Source: Geranomyces variabilis (Eukaryota; Chytridiomycota; Chytridiomycetes; Spizellomycetales; Powellomycetaceae). Taken from it: 64,000 nucleotides of DNA. The notes below the pieces were generated by a model. That model did no database searches. It was not told where the DNA came from and saw only the letters and a program-made list of their open reading frames with translations. The translations under genes were made by a program, and so were the position numbers. The DNA lies in NCBI GenBank assembly GCA_027603065.1, contig JADGJP010000046.1, positions 120,743 through 184,742 on the forward strand, written 5' to 3'. Shown here piece after piece: positions 1 through 11,526 of this stretch (the first letter of the stretch is position 1; every line of letters starts with the position of its first letter).

Positions 1-1
1 G

Positions 2-691
2 TACGAAACCGTATCTCTTCCCGCTCTAGCCAAAGGCCAAGACCCATTTGATCTCGAAAACCGCATGCGGGTGCAAATGAACGCACTGTTTACATCCGCG
101 GGCGTCAACCGCGACGACTGGGTGCTAATGACCGACACGGACGAAATCCCATCATCGCATACCGTCGCACTGCTCAAATCGTGCACAGATGTGCCGTCTC
201 CACTGCACATGCAGCTCGCAAGCTACATGTACTCGTTTGAGTTTCCGTACGGGAACGGAATGGACTCATGGCGCGCACAAGCGCACCGCTTCACGCCGGG
301 AGAAACGTTCTACCGCCACTCTCGCGCGGGCGACGACTTGCTCGCCGACGCCGGATGGCACTGCTCGTTCTGTTTCCGGCAACTCGCGGATTTCATATTC
401 AAAATGACAGCCTACTCGCATGCAGACCGTGTGCGCTCCACGGGGCAGCTTGATGTAACGCGGATCCAGCGGATCGTGTGTGAAGGGAGCGATATCTTTG
501 GCATGTTGCCCGAGGCATACAGCTACCGCGAGCTGTGGACAAAGTGGGGCAAGCTGGACAAGTCCGCGTCGGCGGTGTACTTGCCACGGCATGTGGTGGA
601 AAACAAGGATCGGTTTGCGTTTTTGCTGCCTGGCGGGTGCCAAAGACCCTCCTCCTCTTCCTCCCCCTCTGTCGGCGGAGGCGGCGCGTAG
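2..691 (+). CDS. Glycosyltransferase family 17 protein (GnT-III-like), 5' partial
   Basis: The frame is open from base 2, so the gene starts outside the window; the first visible ATG (base 65) is internal. The protein matches the family 17 glycosyltransferases, whose best known member adds the bisecting beta-1,4-GlcNAc to N-glycans in the Golgi. Visible hallmarks are the acidic metal/sugar-nucleotide motif MTDTDEIP (near base 127) and the conserved GWHCSFCF block (near base 352), followed by the helical AYSHADR segment. The tail ends in a Ser/Gly low-complexity run. The visible part is about 230 residues; the signal anchor and N-terminal half are missing. The family assignment is firm. The exact sugar transferred by a fungal member is inference. 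Confidence 0.85.
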   Translation, partial: YETVSLPALAKGQDPFDLENRMRVQMNALFTSAGVNRDDWVLMTDTDEIPSSHTVALLKSCTDVPSPLHMQLASYMYSFEFPYGNGMDSWRAQAHRFTPGETFYRHSRAGDDLLADAGWHCSFCFRQLADFIFKMTAYSHADRVRSTGQLDVTRIQRIVCEGSDIFGMLPEAYSYRELWTKWGKLDKSASAVYLPRHVVENKDRFAFLLPGGCQRPSSSSSPSVGGGGA

Positions 692-1176
692 AGCGCGACC
701 TTCACGCGTCACACCTTTTCGTATTCGAAGTCGCCCGCGCGCAAAACTCATACGCACGCACTTACACCGCACGCAATTGCATATGTGCGGCATGACCATC
801 AGGGCGCATGCCCGGCGTGCACACAGACACTCTCATAGTGGCACGCATTCATGGGTGCCGCTTTTTGGACATCTAATATACATTCTCAGACCGCAGACAA
901 AGAGCGAAGGAGATGGATATTTAGAAGATAGAGAGGCAGAGAAAGCGAGAAACAGAAGAGAGGATATAAGCACCGGACTGGTTGTATGATTAAGAAAATT
1001 ACCGTTGCTTACAAGGGTTAAACAACAGAAACACAAAAAAAAAACGGAGTAAAGTAAAGGTAGAAAGGAGTGACGGAGGGAGGGAGAAGGAGAGGAGAGA
1101 CAGAAAGAGAAGAAAGAACTATTTTCTAAAACATACAGTGTATATATCATTATAGTCCTCAATTTATGTTCATCGT
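692..1176. other. Intergenic, 3' ends of two convergent genes
   Basis: This 485-base gap lies between the ends of the convergent GT17 gene and the secreted-protein gene. It is purine-rich near 1040-1120 (runs of A and GGGAGA-like repeats). I see no coding sequence, RNA gene or repeat family in it. Confidence 0.6.
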
Positions 1177-1831
1177 CTACATGTACAAAACGGCGGCGGC
1201 GAGCGCGGCAGCGGATGCGCTGACCAGGCCAACAAAGTTGGAGACCTCAGCGGCACCGTTCTTCGCAGCAGCAGTTGCAGCGGTGGAAGGCGAGGCCGAG
1301 GCGCTTGCCGAGGCGGCGGCTGCCGCGGCGCTAGAGACGGCTGCAGGAGAGGCGACGGCAGAGGGGGTTGGTGTGGCAACTGCGACGGCGGCGGTTGTGG
1401 TGGTACCGGCCAACCAGGGTGCAACGAGGGGAAGGGCCGCAGGATTGAGACCCGCAGCCGCGCACAGCTGCGTCTGTTCTGGCAATGCGTGGCCTGCAAG
1501 GTCGGCGGCAACAGTGGCGTTACCGGTGCAGAGCGGGTAGCATGTCTGGACCTATGAGCAAGAGAGTGCGAGAGAGAAGAGGAGAGCGTTAGGACACCAA
1601 AATCGTGGCGAGAAAAGAAAAAATGGCCGAAGCCTGTCTCTCTCGTACCTTCTTGGTCTGGGCAATGCAGAGACAGTCGTTGTAGAAGGTAGTGTTTTTG
1701 CTCTGCAGCGGGGTGCAGGTGGAAGTCTGAAAGTCGGTAATGTCAGAAAGGCAGCGCTCGTACGACGGCGTGTCGCAGGCCTGAGCTGCGACGGCGGTGG
1801 CGAAGGCAAGAACGAATGCGGCGGTCTTCAT
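1177..1831 (-). CDS. Small secreted cysteine-rich protein, probably GPI-anchored
   Basis: Model: complement(1177..1551, 1649..1831), one 97-base intron with GT..AG borders, 185 residues. The start at 1831 gives a clean signal peptide (MKTAAFVLAFATAVAAQA). The mature domain has eight cysteines in about 70 residues (C..C..C..CLC..C..C..C). Then come a long Ala/Ser/Thr-rich stalk and a hydrophobic C-terminus (SASAAALAAAVLYM), the layout of a GPI-anchored cell-wall or surface protein. Eight cysteines and an NTT glycosylation site recall CFEM-like fungal surface proteins, but the spacing does not prove CFEM. A longer upstream ATG at 2026 would bury the signal peptide, so it was not chosen. The specific function is unknown. 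Confidence 0.75.
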
Positions 1832-2485
1832 TTTGGAGAGGTAGGTTGTGCGAAGGAGTTGGACTTGAGAGTGGCCGGGGTTTGCCTGATAATGAGCTTT
1901 TATGCGAAAAACGATGGGCGGGATGGGCAGGAGGAAAAGGAAAGCGGCAGTTTGCGGCGGTGGCGCTTTCCAGAAGTCAAACGGTTTCGCACGCACAGCC
2001 ACCCGCCGCTCGACGCAGTCAGGCATTCACAACGCTCTCCGAAACATACCGTTTTGAGCGACAAGAATAACAACGGAATGGAAGGAAGGAAGGAAGGAAA
2101 CGAGATGGAAGGATGGATGCGACATGCCGGTCCATGTGCTGCAAGTAAAAACACGAAGGTCTGGCGCCTAACTGCGCTTTGCTAGTTTGCCAAACCGCGA
2201 GCAAATCTCGTAACAAAAAAGCAGAGGCAGTACAGGGGGAGCAAGTGCAAATGATGTGCAGGTTGCGATTAGGACGTGAGAGCCTATGCCGTTTAGCTTC
2301 TTAGCGGAGCGTTGGGGCGTTGTTCACGATAAAATGCTGTCAGAAGTAATGGTTCGAATGCATGTGAAGGCGCTGGCTTGATGGGCACCCGGCTGGTTCG
2401 TCGTCGAGTGCGAGGACCCACAGCAACCGGATTGCGCCGGCCCGTGGCAATTTGACATCCTCCCGTCTGCTCACTCAACTTTGCA
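1832..2485. promoter_or_regulatory. Divergent intergenic region between secreted-protein gene and ATP4
   Basis: The two genes are transcribed away from each other from this 654-base gap, so it must hold both promoters. Open frames here lack splice logic and similarity. No specific operator can be named by eye. Confidence 0.4.
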
Positions 2486-3752
2486 ATGGCTTCTAGGCTC
2501 ATCTCGTCCAAGACCGCTCTCGGTAAATCCCTCGCCATCACCTGGGCTGCAGCTCTGATTTTTTGGGCTCAGAATTCATTCTTGCTAACCTATGACATAT
2601 AATTTGTTCTTTTTTTCCTCGTCCGGCCTTAAATACAGCCCTCAAGCAGACGCTTGCGCCCAGCGCATCCCGCCAGCTCGCTGCTGGGTATGTCATTTTC
2701 TCTTATCAGCGCAAAAAACTGGTTGAGAAAACGAAAGAAGTGACCGGAAACGCTAACCACATCGTTGCCATTTCACAGCTTTGCCGCCGCTCGCGTGCAG
2801 CAGCGTCAGATGTCGAGTACGTGACAGTGAGAGTGGATGAGGAAGGAGGAGGAAGAGGAGAAGACGAGAAGAAAGATTTTTGGGCTATGCAAAGGAGAGC
2901 TATCCAGCTGACCAGAGCTTCTTTTGGCTTCTCCAGCTCGTCCCGACCCCAAAGTCGCTGCCGAGTCGCTCATCAACATGTTCCCTGGCGAGAACCTGGC
3001 TGCCAAGTCCAGCTCTGTTCTTGTCGGCGCTTCCATTGCCGCTTTCCTGATCTCGAAGGAAATCTACCTCGTCGATGCCGAGGTCTTTGAAATGGCCTGT
3101 ATCTTTGGCGCATACGGCCTGTGGTTCTGGGGAGGAAAGGACGGTGCTATCGAGTACTTCAACGGCAAGAAGGCGGTACGTCGAAAAAATCGCGCATGCG
3201 CTCTCACACGCACGCACAAGCCGCGCCGCGCCGCGCTCATGGGGATGTACTAACCTTGCATGGGCTTATGCCATTCTACCCTCCTGCAAATAGACCATCA
3301 AGAACGTCCTCGAGCAGGCCCGTGGCGACCACAAGGCGGTCGTGCAGGAGCGCATCCAGCACATTGGCAAAATGTCCGACATTGTCGACGTGACCAACGG
3401 CCTTTTCGAAATGTCCAAGGAGATTGCCAAGCTCGAGGCCGAGGCCTACGAGCTCAAGCAGAAAGTCAACTTTACGCAGCAGACCAAGAGCGTGCTTGAC
3501 GCCTGGGTCCGCCACGAGGCCTCAGTCCGTGAGTCGCAGCAGAAGGACCTCGCCGACTCCGTCATCAACAAGGTCAAGGGTCTTCTTGCCAACGACAGGA
3601 CGCAGGCTGACATCCTCAAGCAGTCGCTTGCTGACATTGAGAGTGCGTATCAGGGATGCTATGAAGGGGCGTGTGCCAGTGCTCCTATTACTCACTTTCG
3701 TGCGTGTCTCCTTTCAATTTTCTCCATTACAGAGATTGCGTCAAAGGCTTAA
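2486..3752 (+). CDS. ATP4: F1Fo-ATP synthase subunit 4 (subunit b), mitochondrial
   Basis: Model: 2486..2522, 2639..2687, 2779..2816, 2937..3175, 3294..3642, 3733..3752; all five introns are GT..AG and phases match. The product is the long coiled stator stalk subunit that ties F1 to the membrane a-subunit in the inner mitochondrial membrane. An Arg/Ser/Ala-rich presequence (exons 1-3, ending near RQMSTRP) precedes the family signature PDPKVAAESLINMFPGE. Next come two short membrane segments around SSSVLVGASIAAFLISKEIY and FEMACIFGAYGLWFWGG, then the charged helix of exon 5. The last exon adds only KIASKA. Total is about 244 residues, normal for fungal subunit b. Splitting the presequence over three tiny exons is notable. 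The assignment is confident. Confidence 0.93.
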
Positions 3753-4037
3753 ATATGTAAAACGCCCCGCGACTAGATGTATCGCCCACCATCTCCGCCC
3801 ACACAAAAGCACACATTTCCGTCCGTGCTTTTCCCCCTCTTTTTTCTTCTTCAATTCGAAAACATAGATACCGCTATCTCATTAAACGTTACTTACCAAA
3901 CGCCGGGGGTATATGACCGAATCGCTGGTGTTTAGCCAGCTCTTACATATCTGCTCTACGAGATCACTTTTAAGAGTGCGCTACTACTAGGCGTGTCGAG
4001 GACAAAGTGGACGGGTGTCTGACGTGGATAGCTATAG

Positions 4038-5678
4038 CTATACTGCTGCTGGAGACTCGTCGTTTGACGGAAAGCTCATGGTCTCGTGTGCGCCCAGGTA
4101 CAAACTCCGCTCGCCCTGCACAAACTAACCTCGCGCGTGAGCCATCTCGAAAACAGCAGCAGCAGGCTCGCCCTAAATGTCGTTGGCTTACCTTACGATG
4201 CGAGTTCCCCACAACAACTTTCCGTTTCGCAAGCGCCATAATCATGCCTTTACTGTTCTCGTACGAGTGGACTTGCGCACTATCTTGGCTCTCCCTTCCG
4301 GTAGCCAAAGGGGCAGTACCGTCGTTGTCGTCGTCGTCGTAATCCGGCGGCGTGCTAAACAGAAGACGCACGTTGGGTACAAAGCTCCACGCTGTGCCTA
4401 GCGCCGGTTTGGTTGCTGTTCGATACGTTTGCAGGCTGCGCCGACTATAATTGTTGTTGTTGTTGTTGCCGTTGAAATCTGATTGGACGGCGTAGTTGAT
4501 GGTCTGAAGAGGTGGAACAGTGGGAGGGTATGAATTGAGCAAAAGGGATGAAGCAGCTAAAATTCACGCCGTTGTTTGGCCCTAACCAGTACTGCGAAGC
4601 GATGCCGTAAAGCCATTTCTTTAAGCATGTAGCCAACTGTCATCATCATCACATATCCTGTTTTTGTCGCAAACCAGTCAGTTGGCGCGTGCGCTCCATC
4701 CATGCAAAAGATGAAACGGCGCCCGCTGCTAAGGAGGGCTGTTAACGACTGCCATTACCTCGCGTCTGACCAAATCCGACCAGCGGAGAGAACAGCGCGC
4801 CGACCGAGTCAACTACGACAAATTTCAGTCGGTTGAGAAACGAATCCGACTGTGCGAAACAAAGCCCGGGCGAGACGGGAAAGAATAGGTTAGGAGGAAA
4901 TATGCCACGAAACCTCCGCTACGCAATTTTTACTCCGCACCTGCTCACTGAGCTTTTGATCAACGTCCTGCAACGCATCCAGCAGTTCGCAGGCGTCAAA
5001 GCATTTTACGCATTTAATTCGCGACAAAATGAATGCAGCACTCTAGAAACGCGCACAGTGAATCTTGCCCGTAGTCTACGCCATTTTTTTTCTGCCCACA
5101 CCTCTCTTCTCCCTCTCACCATCTCGGGCGTACGCGCAAACTCAAAGCGGTCGCTATTGCAAAACAGCTCGCTAATCCGCGCGGGCGAGAACGAGTTGCT
5201 CGAGTCGATGTACAGCACCGTGGCGAGCGGGTCTGCGGCGACGGTGGTAATCGCGGTAAAGAACGCTAGCTGTCCGGGTCCGTAGAGATGACTCGGTGGT
5301 AAACAATCCCATTGCAAAACATCCGCCGTGGTACCCGCGCGGCTGAAAACCGCCAGATGCTGAACTTTGCGCTCCCATACCTGAGTTTTACCCGTTGCCG
5401 GGGCTCCAGCAAACTCGGTCATTTCTCCCACCACACATCCGCCGTCCAGCAGTTCATCAATCCTGAGAATGACCGGGAATAACCCAATAGTTTGTCAAAA
5501 ACCCAGTCTTTTGATATATCCGGCCAAAATCTCCCACCCCCTCCCCAGAACTCGCATACCCTGGGCATCCAGTCGATAGAAACGCCTGCATTTCACGTTC
5601 TTCGTCGAACGCCTCGTCGCCGGCGATAAGCGGGCACGCGAGCGAGTCGGCAGCTTGCGCGCGGAGCCGAACGACAAT
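4038..5678 (-). CDS. RAD51D: RAD51D-type DNA recombinase paralogue
   Basis: Core model: complement(4038..4115, 4192..4503, 4587..4657, 4759..4849, 4941..5042, 5120..5269, 5381..5462, 5560..5678), phases consistent, about 334 residues. Rad51 paralogues promote homologous recombination and replication-fork repair in the nucleus. The order of motifs is diagnostic: FLSTGCPGIDELLDGG, the Walker A loop GAPATGKTQ, the helix SRIKCVKCFDACELLDALQ, Walker B LKFVVVDSVGALF, TINYA, and the C-terminal ALGTAWSFVPNVRLLF block typical of RAD51D. An acidic Asp run lies in exon 7 (GTC repeat near 4320-4342). The N-terminal helix-hairpin-helix exon(s) upstream of 5678 are unresolved; a frame reading RDFLLKDP (near 5770-5840) is a likely part. 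The last exon (ending PAAV) is the best of several alternatives. Confidence 0.85.
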
Positions 5679-6062
5679 CTGGCGTTTGACACACGCACGC
5701 ATACACCGCCTTAACAAAAAAGCCCAATACGCCAAAACAATGTCATATGTCCCTCACATCCTCGCTCAGTCCATCCCGAAATATTGGGGAGCGCGGGTCT
5801 TTGAGCAAAAAATCGCGAGCTGTTACAAAACGCGGGTGCGGGTCAGAAGCCAAGGAGACAATATATACACTTTATATGCAGCTGCAAGAGGAACAGAGAT
5901 GGATGCATACGCCGTGTCACTCCTCTTGCGACGAGCTTTGCGGTAGCGCGGGCCAGACGCTCGTCGAGGAGTGTGGATGTCGGGCCGGCCTGAGGATGGG
6001 CCATATGATGAGCAAAAAGCTGAGGGAACTCCGCTCTCGACTTTCTTCCCCATTTCGCGAAC

Positions 6063-7428
6063 ATGTCGGCAACATCCTCTCCAACAACGGCAAGGCGCAG
6101 ACTCAACAACACCACGCCATCAAAGCCAAGAAATGCACCTCCATCTGCCGCTTCATCAGCAACATCATCGCCCGCGCGCCGCGCGCCGCGAGCAGTTAGG
6201 GCGCCAGCGCCTGCTTTTTCGCTAGATTGGCTTCGCGCGCTGTGGACGTCGCTCTGGGTGTTCCTTGGCGCTTATCTTCACTACGGATGGCTGCTCTTAA
6301 ATATTGTGAGGAGAAGCATTTGATCGTTCATTATCCTTGTGGACGTCCGCATTGCTCACTTTTTTTGTAAACTCAAAACTATAGCGTCTGAATGCTCGCG
6401 TGGGCGCGCAGACAAAACCGTATCTCAAATACCGAAATCAAATCGTCGTCATTGGTACAAAGAGAGTTGCGAGTGCATCTGCAGGTGCCGCTACCTTGGC
6501 TCTGAAGGAAGCTTACCTTTGTCCTTCTGTCGATAACAGGCGACGACACGGCGTTTGGCTACGGCGATGGTCTGCAGCTTGGCGGGTCCCCAGGCATTGC
6601 CGGACAATTACGCCGCGCTCTTCAGAGTGAGCGATATAAGCTCAGGCAGTCGTGGGTCATTTACAACCGCGGCATCTTTGGCACAACGTCGGCAGACTGG
6701 CGGCCAAGCGAGGTGAGAGCAGACCAAATGACGGCGCGTATGAGGCAAGGGATCATGGCGAATAGGCAGGATATACTTAATATTTTGCTTCAGCCTGGAG
6801 CAGCAAAAACAAAGTTTGAAGCCGTTTTTGACGACCCTCTTTACGAAGCGGCCGAGATTGTCATTCTTCTTGTGGGATTCAATGATGGCCGGTGAGAGTA
6901 ACGTTTCCCATGCAAATAGTCACGATGACAGGTGACCAACCATGTTTATAACCTATCGCCCACCCGCTAGCGTCAAACCCGAGATTTTGCCAGAAGACAG
7001 TGTCGCAAACATCAGTGCAACGTGCCGCGCGTTGCGCAAACTAGGCAAAGAAGTCTGGGTATTGACAGTTCCCACAAACGGCGACGAGAAAAAAGGCGAC
7101 CACTTTCTTGAAATGAACGTCCGGCGCAACGAGATTTTGGTCAACTGGCTCGAGACGTGTAATGATGAAGGGATCAAAGCGGGCCCGCGGCTGGATACGC
7201 TTCATTCCGAGTACAGACACAAGGCGTTTTACACAACCGATGGCGAGCATTTTTCTGCGAAGGTATGGTGGAATTGTCCTTCCGATCTACCGCATGCAGA
7301 ATATTCATTGATGCGATGAATGTACCTAGGGATACCGCAAAATCGCAAAAGACTTAGCAGATCTCATGCCAAGCAGCTTGATCAAGAAGGAGTTTGCAAA
7401 AATGTCAAAGGATCTCAAATTCCATTAG
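6063..7428 (+). CDS. SGNH/GDSL-type hydrolase with N-terminal membrane anchor
   Basis: Model: 6063..6305, 6385..6454, 6540..6891, 6971..7262, 7330..7428; all introns are GT..AG and in phase, 351 residues. The N-terminus is Ser/Pro/Arg-rich and then has one hydrophobic segment (ALWTSLWVFLGAYLHYGWLL, about residues 60-80), probably a signal anchor. The catalytic domain shows the SGNH blocks in order: block I IVVIGDDTAFGYGDG, where Asp replaces the usual nucleophile Ser (GDS to GDD), block II NRGIFGTTSADW, block III VGFNDGR, and block V DGEHFSAKGY with the Asp-x-x-His pair. A lost nucleophile would argue for a non-hydrolytic or altered activity, and is the odd point of this gene. Fold assignment is confident; the substrate is unknown. 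Confidence 0.8.
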
Positions 7429-7551
7429 AATAGGACAGGCATGCAAAGCTTAGTTTTGTAACAGGCCGGGCGTACTTGCATTCGTGACAGATGGGCATCC
7501 TTGTGTGTAAACTTGAAACTATATATTACCTCCTTCTTCAGATTTTACATT

Positions 7552-10500
7552 TTATTCTGTTCCTGGTTTGTCGCCTCCCAATTCAATCCGCAGCTCGCTC
7601 ATCGCGGTAATCAGGGTCTGCTGGTCAAGAAACTCCTCTTCATTCGCCTGTCGAAGCGCCGTTTCGTCAATCTCGGCCACTGCTCGCGCAAATCTGCAAA
7701 GCGTGGGTGCCGGTGACACGGAGTTAGTACATGCCTAACAACCCGAAGCACAAACACCTGGCACACCGAACTAACTTTTTCAACGCGGGCAGAGACGTTG
7801 AGCCCTTTGGCAGCGACCGCATCAAGCTGCTCGTCAATTCTGCTATGCGCGTCAGCTTGTCTGCGTCCGCGCACTCTGCAAGGTGCAGCCGGCTTAATAG
7901 CTGACACCACAGCTTTTCGATAGCTGAGGTGGTAGGAGAAGAAGGAACCGTATTGCGGGATTAGCACTTGATCGGCACAAGCAAACATCGTATTGTCAAG
8001 CACGTATTACCGAGATCTTGTTCCTCCTTGGCCGCTTCCAGCAGTTCCAGAGCAAGAAGAGCATGCAGATCCTCGCCAGCGCTTTCCTCATCGCCGTCAG
8101 GCTTTACAACTCGCCGCACGTCGACCCAGTCAATCAGCTGGCCACCAATCTGCAGCGGCGCAACCATGTTCTCCTTGCTTTCAGCATACTCTTGCGCAAG
8201 GATCCGCAGCGAGGGCAAAATGATTGTCTGTAGCAACGCCTGATTCGGGTGCGCGGCATGTGCAAAGACTGGCAAGAAATACGACAGACATTGTCGCAGT
8301 CGGTTCATGCTGCGTGTATGCGGGTGGTAATAGAGCACGATAATTTGCTGCAAGACCTAATAGAACCAGCCCAAAATAAGGCGTGTGAGTGGAACTCCTC
8401 GAAAAAGTATTTTTTTGGCATCATCGTTTTCTTCTCTCACCAACTCGTCCGCCATGAAACTCAGCATCATCAACTTTGCCGAGCCTTCTACTGCGAGCGT
8501 GAGCAGATCCTCTTTATCACACTGAAGCGTTTCCGAAATGACTTCCGTCAGGAGCTGGAAATAGACAAGTTGCGTCGTGAGCAACGTAGAAAGGTGTGGC
8601 AGCATTTCGCTCACGGAAGTTCTCACCCCTGGAGTGAGCAGCAGGTCAGGGCCGAACAGCACGCTGAGGTCAAAAAAGACCTGACGTTTTGATAGAGTGA
8701 AATTAGGTCAGTCAGCTAGTGAACCGGACGGTTTGCTTGGCGTGATTTTTCTCACCTTTAGTGCCAGACTAGAAAGCTCCGTCCGTTGATCGTTGAATGC
8801 GCTCGTGAACAGCTGAATATGTCGTTGCGCCAAGGTCTGGCGAATTAAAAAAAGAATTAAATGACAAGCTTAGAAAACCGTTGAACTGCTCCCTAAAATT
8901 CGCCAACAAATCACCTTGTCAAGCAGGCAGGCGAGGGACAAGCAGTGCAGCGCCGCATAATTCGTCGCAGGGTGTGGACTCGTCAACGAGGGCAAAACAA
9001 AACTATCCAAAATGCCTGTCAAGGACGCATTTTCTTGCAAGTTCGCTTCCGCGCACTCCAGGACGCAGCAGATAACGTCCATGCACTTGAGCATGAGGAT
9101 AGATCTCTCAATATCCTCCTCTGTCACGTCTTCGGGTCCACGTGGCACATTATTCAAGTCTTGCGATTCCGATCCCTCGATGTCGTAGATTGTGTAAAGG
9201 ACCTCAATAATCATTCGAGTGAAATCGCTTTCGCTCGAAGCCCAACTCTTCATGATTCGAACAATGATGAGAATGTTTTCTTTCCGGAGGTCAAGCGAGC
9301 TCAGCATGTCCCGCAGAATTAGCAGTAAGTCACGCCGTCCCATTTCATCGGCATAGTCTTGCACCTCAGCAATCAGCAGTAGCTGCCGAAGGATAAAATC
9401 GAGAGAAATCGCTTCGTCCTCGTCTTCCGTTTGCGCGAGAAGAAGTCCATATCGCTGGAGAAACTCGGAATGCTTCAAGAGAGGAGGGAGCGCGTCTTCG
9501 AGCTCGTCGTGCATCTGGTTCTCCGAGTAGAAGGTTATGGCGGTACGCAGGAAAAACGCTTCTTCAACGTCCAGATTGTTCCACATTTCCTCGTCAAACG
9601 AGATCTTGAGCGGGGGTATAGAGTCGTCGCTCGAGTTGGTCACGGACAACATGTACGCTTTTGCGGCGGATTCGGCCGCAGTCCCGCTCATGACGTCCAT
9701 TTTGTGAAGCAAATTCAACAATTTGTCGCCGCACTCTGGTATCCACCGCTCGCACAGCATCGCAACAGCGGCCTTTTGCACATTTGCCTCGCGGTCCGAG
9801 AGGCCGCTGTTCAGCAACATGTCCCGATCTTCAATGGGAATCATGCCCATTTTTTCCACGTCCTCCATGATCTTTCGGAATGCCAGCTTCCGAACATGGG
9901 GGTCGACGTCGCGCGCGCGCTCCAGAATGTACGGCAGAGTGATGCTGTTGACGGAAATGTTCCACAATACGGCTTTCCGGACGTCACTACGCGTGTTTTT
10001 CAGGGCATTAGCAATCCAGCAAAGTATGCAGAGCTTCTCAGCAGCTACAAAAGATCACTTACACGCTGGTGTCATGTTGCAGCATGTTCAACAAGCATTC
10101 GCGCACCAGCTCGTCTTCCTCCTCGTCCCCAACGTCCTGCAACCGCGATATTGCCGATGCCGCCTGGGTCCGGACTGCAGCCTCTTTATCCTTCGAGCGA
10201 AGAAACAGCTCGTCTCGTACCAAACAGAACGTCGCGTCACTGTAAAGCGATCGACGTCAAAATCCGTCAATTCCCTGACGTTTTCTTCCGCGAAAGCTTG
10301 GGCGCGAGTGCACGGGGCTCACTCACTCCAGTTCCTCCAAATGGTTGAGCAGCAACCAGACGACCTGACATGTCCGGAAGCGCACGTTTTTGTCTTTTGC
10401 TTTGAATCCTCTGAGCACCAGGTTCAGTAGCTTGCCGACCAGCCCGTCCAGTATGGCTTTTCCGACTGATCAAAAGGGCACTCATAAGGACACGCGTTCA

Positions 10501-10771
10501 CGGGCAAAATACCGCATGCAACACACAAACAATTCGCACCTCCTTCATCTCCCTCCACTTTGAAGCCCTCGAGATACGCGGCAAGAAACAAGATAATGCG
10601 TTCCGCCTCCGGGTGACCCTTCTTCACGGGCAAGATGCGGGCGACACAGCGACAAAAGTCTGCTTCGAGCGCGTGTCCTTTGCGCAGGTGGATCTTGCGC
10701 AGGGCCACGACGTTCTTGCGGTGACTGGTTGCCGTCCGTGCGGCATCTAGGAATATTGCTGCGACGGACAT
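7552..10771 (-). CDS. YCG1: Condensin complex subunit CAP-G (non-SMC HEAT subunit, Ycg1/Cnd3)
   Basis: Model: complement(7552..7693, 7776..7923, 8011..8356, 8396..8680, 8756..8836, 8915..9986, 10063..10239, 10327..10465, 10540..10771); nine exons, all phases agree, 873 residues. The protein is a string of HEAT repeats. It opens with the N-terminal block in which VALRKIHLRKG is followed by LRGFKAKDKNVRFRTCQVVW. The centre has SDVRKAVLWNIS-type repeats (VDVRKAVLWNIS here), and the C-terminal condensin block contains LRQCLSYFLPVFAHA and then a QLIDWVD segment. It pairs with CAP-H to bind DNA in mitotic chromosome condensation. Length is close to fungal homologues. The intron at 8357-8394 is only 39 bases (8357..8395), at the lower limit, yet is needed to skip an in-frame TAG. 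The start at 10771 is the first ATG with continuous similarity. Confidence 0.93.
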
Positions 10772-11526
10772 TTGACTCGGCCGGCCTGGGAGTTGGTTGG
10801 CTGTGCAGGAGAGATGTCAAGGTGTCGGGATGTCCGGCATGTCCGAACCGCGGCGACTTGAAAAACGCGTCTCTCGACTCGCCGGCAGCCCGTCCATCAT
10901 CTCCCCATCTCAAGCGCATCGGGAGGGGCAAGCCAGTGAGCCTAAGCTTCATCACCCAGCCACCCACACGCTCTCCCACAATCAACGAGGTGCGCCGCAA
11001 CCGGGCTGCAAAATCAATTGGCAGAGGTAAGTCTCAAGCACCTTTCATAGCCAGGAAACGCGCGATCTGCCAGCTTCAGATCCGCGCCGGCACGACCACA
11101 ACCGAACGCGGCGCCGAAGCTTACCGTCTAATCATCTCGCGCACTATCCCATTAGTTCAAGGTATTTGCACTTCGCTCACAAGTCCGAGGCATGCGACTG
11201 CGCATTACCACGCCATTACGTGCGAACCGCTCAAGAAACAAGGTCCGCGACTATGCTTCCAAGTGCTCCAAGCTCCATTCGATCAGCGTCTCGCGCAAGA
11301 TCGCACAAATGCAATGCAAGTCCAAGGCACGTTGTAGCCTCTGCCCTATTTACACTCTCAAGGATCGTTTGCGTTCAAGCGCGCGCTGGGTTTTCCCGCC
11401 CACAGTCAAGTTTAAGGTAAGCAATCTACGTGTATCTCCTTGCGAAAAATTATACGAATCCCGTGCATGGATAGCCTAATCTGCTGTGATGTTGCTGTTA
11501 CAGGGCCCAGTACGCTTCTGTGGTCA
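10772..11526 (+). other. Start of accessory island; possible small spliced gene, unrecognised
   Basis: No family is recognisable. An open stretch from 10830 to about 11030 ends at a good donor (GAG followed by gtaagt at 11028). A Cys/Lys-rich open stretch near 11251-11415 (VRDYASKCSKLHS, then RCSLCPIY and a donor gtaagc) looks exon-like. Joining them is speculative. It may be a decayed gene at the border between the condensin gene and the minisatellite. Confidence 0.25.

Noticed and set aside
1166-1540. Plus-strand Ala-rich frame opposite the secreted-protein gene
   Set aside because: Shadow of the Ala/Ser stalk on the other strand; the minus-strand gene has a signal peptide and a clean intron.
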